From NCBI GenBank assembly GCA_030646565.1, contig JAUSLA010000023.1, positions 1 to 37,148 on the forward strand: DNA of 37,148 nt, read 5' to 3'. Origin of the DNA: a bacterium (GTDB lineage Bacteria; Patescibacteriota; Minisyncoccia; Minisyncoccales; RBG-13-42-11). Positions within the stretch are counted from its first letter, which is position 1. Each line of letters opens with the position of its first letter. The translations under genes were made by a program, and so were the position numbers. The notes under the pieces were generated by a model that made no database searches, was not told the DNA's origin, and saw nothing but the letters and a program-made list of their open reading frames with translations. Shown one piece after another: positions 37,090 through 37,148 of the stretch.

Positions 37090-37148
37090 ATGAAGCTTCA
37101 AAACAAAAAAATTGCGATTTTTTTGCTAATTATTGTTGCTCTCGGAGG
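37090..37148 (+). CDS. Start of an exported or membrane protein (3' partial)
   Basis: ATG 37090, 8 nt after the kinase stop. The first 20 residues MKLQNKKIAIFLLIIVALGG show a positive start and a hydrophobic core, as in a signal peptide or membrane anchor. The window ends here. Confidence 0.6.
   Translation, partial: MKLQNKKIAIFLLIIVALG

Overview
This looks like chromosome from a small-genome bacterium of the Candidate Phyla Radiation (Patescibacteria), most likely Parcubacteria-like. The basis is an AT-rich sequence with tightly packed, mostly plus-strand genes, a CPR-style pairing of a large membrane-anchored protein with a VirD4/TraG-like ATPase, a sigma-region-4 protein without sigma region 2, the palindrome-encoded peptide PAFAEASAGK, and short or absent mRNA leaders. 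This is inference from sequence feel; no search was run. The prfB gene keeps the classical CTT-TGA-C programmed frameshift, so TGA is read as stop, unlike in Gracilibacteria/SR1.

Layout. 1-3445: end of a membrane protein, a GNAT acetyltransferase, secA. 3501-4666: a tiny minus-strand zinc-ribbon gene with its own promoter and terminator, then an ASCH-domain protein overlapping a NUDIX hydrolase. 4686-6899: secD-secF. 6900-7420: repeat-rich spacer. 7422-14571: sigma-4/HARE-like regulator, membrane partner plus VirD4-like ATPase, a shortened pgk, a RecJ-like DHH phosphoesterase, an RNase HI. 14650-15440: an independent structured ncRNA of unknown identity convergent with rnpB (minus strand). 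15511-18966: murJ-lepA. 19054-23880: a hypothetical, a DivIC/FtsB-like protein, tRNA-Gly(CCC), tRNA-Thr(CGT), prfB, ftsE, ftsX, tRNA-Gln(CTG). 24146-32338: an accessory zone with a GIY-YIG nuclease, HD protein, engB, an AbiE type IV toxin-antitoxin pair, a second nucleotidyltransferase with a 48-aa partner, a cupin, HicB-HicA, a CYTH protein and a broken coiled-coil gene. 32506-37148: a GC-richer helical-repeat protein, an ABC-F ATPase, a GAF-PAS histidine kinase and the start of an exported protein.

The housekeeping genes cover protein export (SecA, SecD, SecF), envelope and division (MurJ, FtsEX, DivIC-like) and translation (RF2, LepA, tRNAs, RNase P).

The most striking feature is a dispersed family of about 20 copies of a modular palindromic element. 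The consensus runs GGCGA, hairpin 1, TTCACCTTCG, hairpin 2, CTCGGTA (about 56-59 bp), with a long form of about 98-103 bp that adds two middle hairpins. The linkers are conserved while the stem sequences differ from copy to copy and stay self-complementary. Copies occupy nearly every intergenic gap and also sit inside genes: in frame in secA, the recJ-like gene and the ABC-F gene, as a half element in rnpB, and as a disruption in a coiled-coil gene, where removing exactly 56 bp restores the frame. It behaves like the Rickettsia palindromic elements or REP/MITE families but does not match any family I can name. No transposase that could move it is present in this window.
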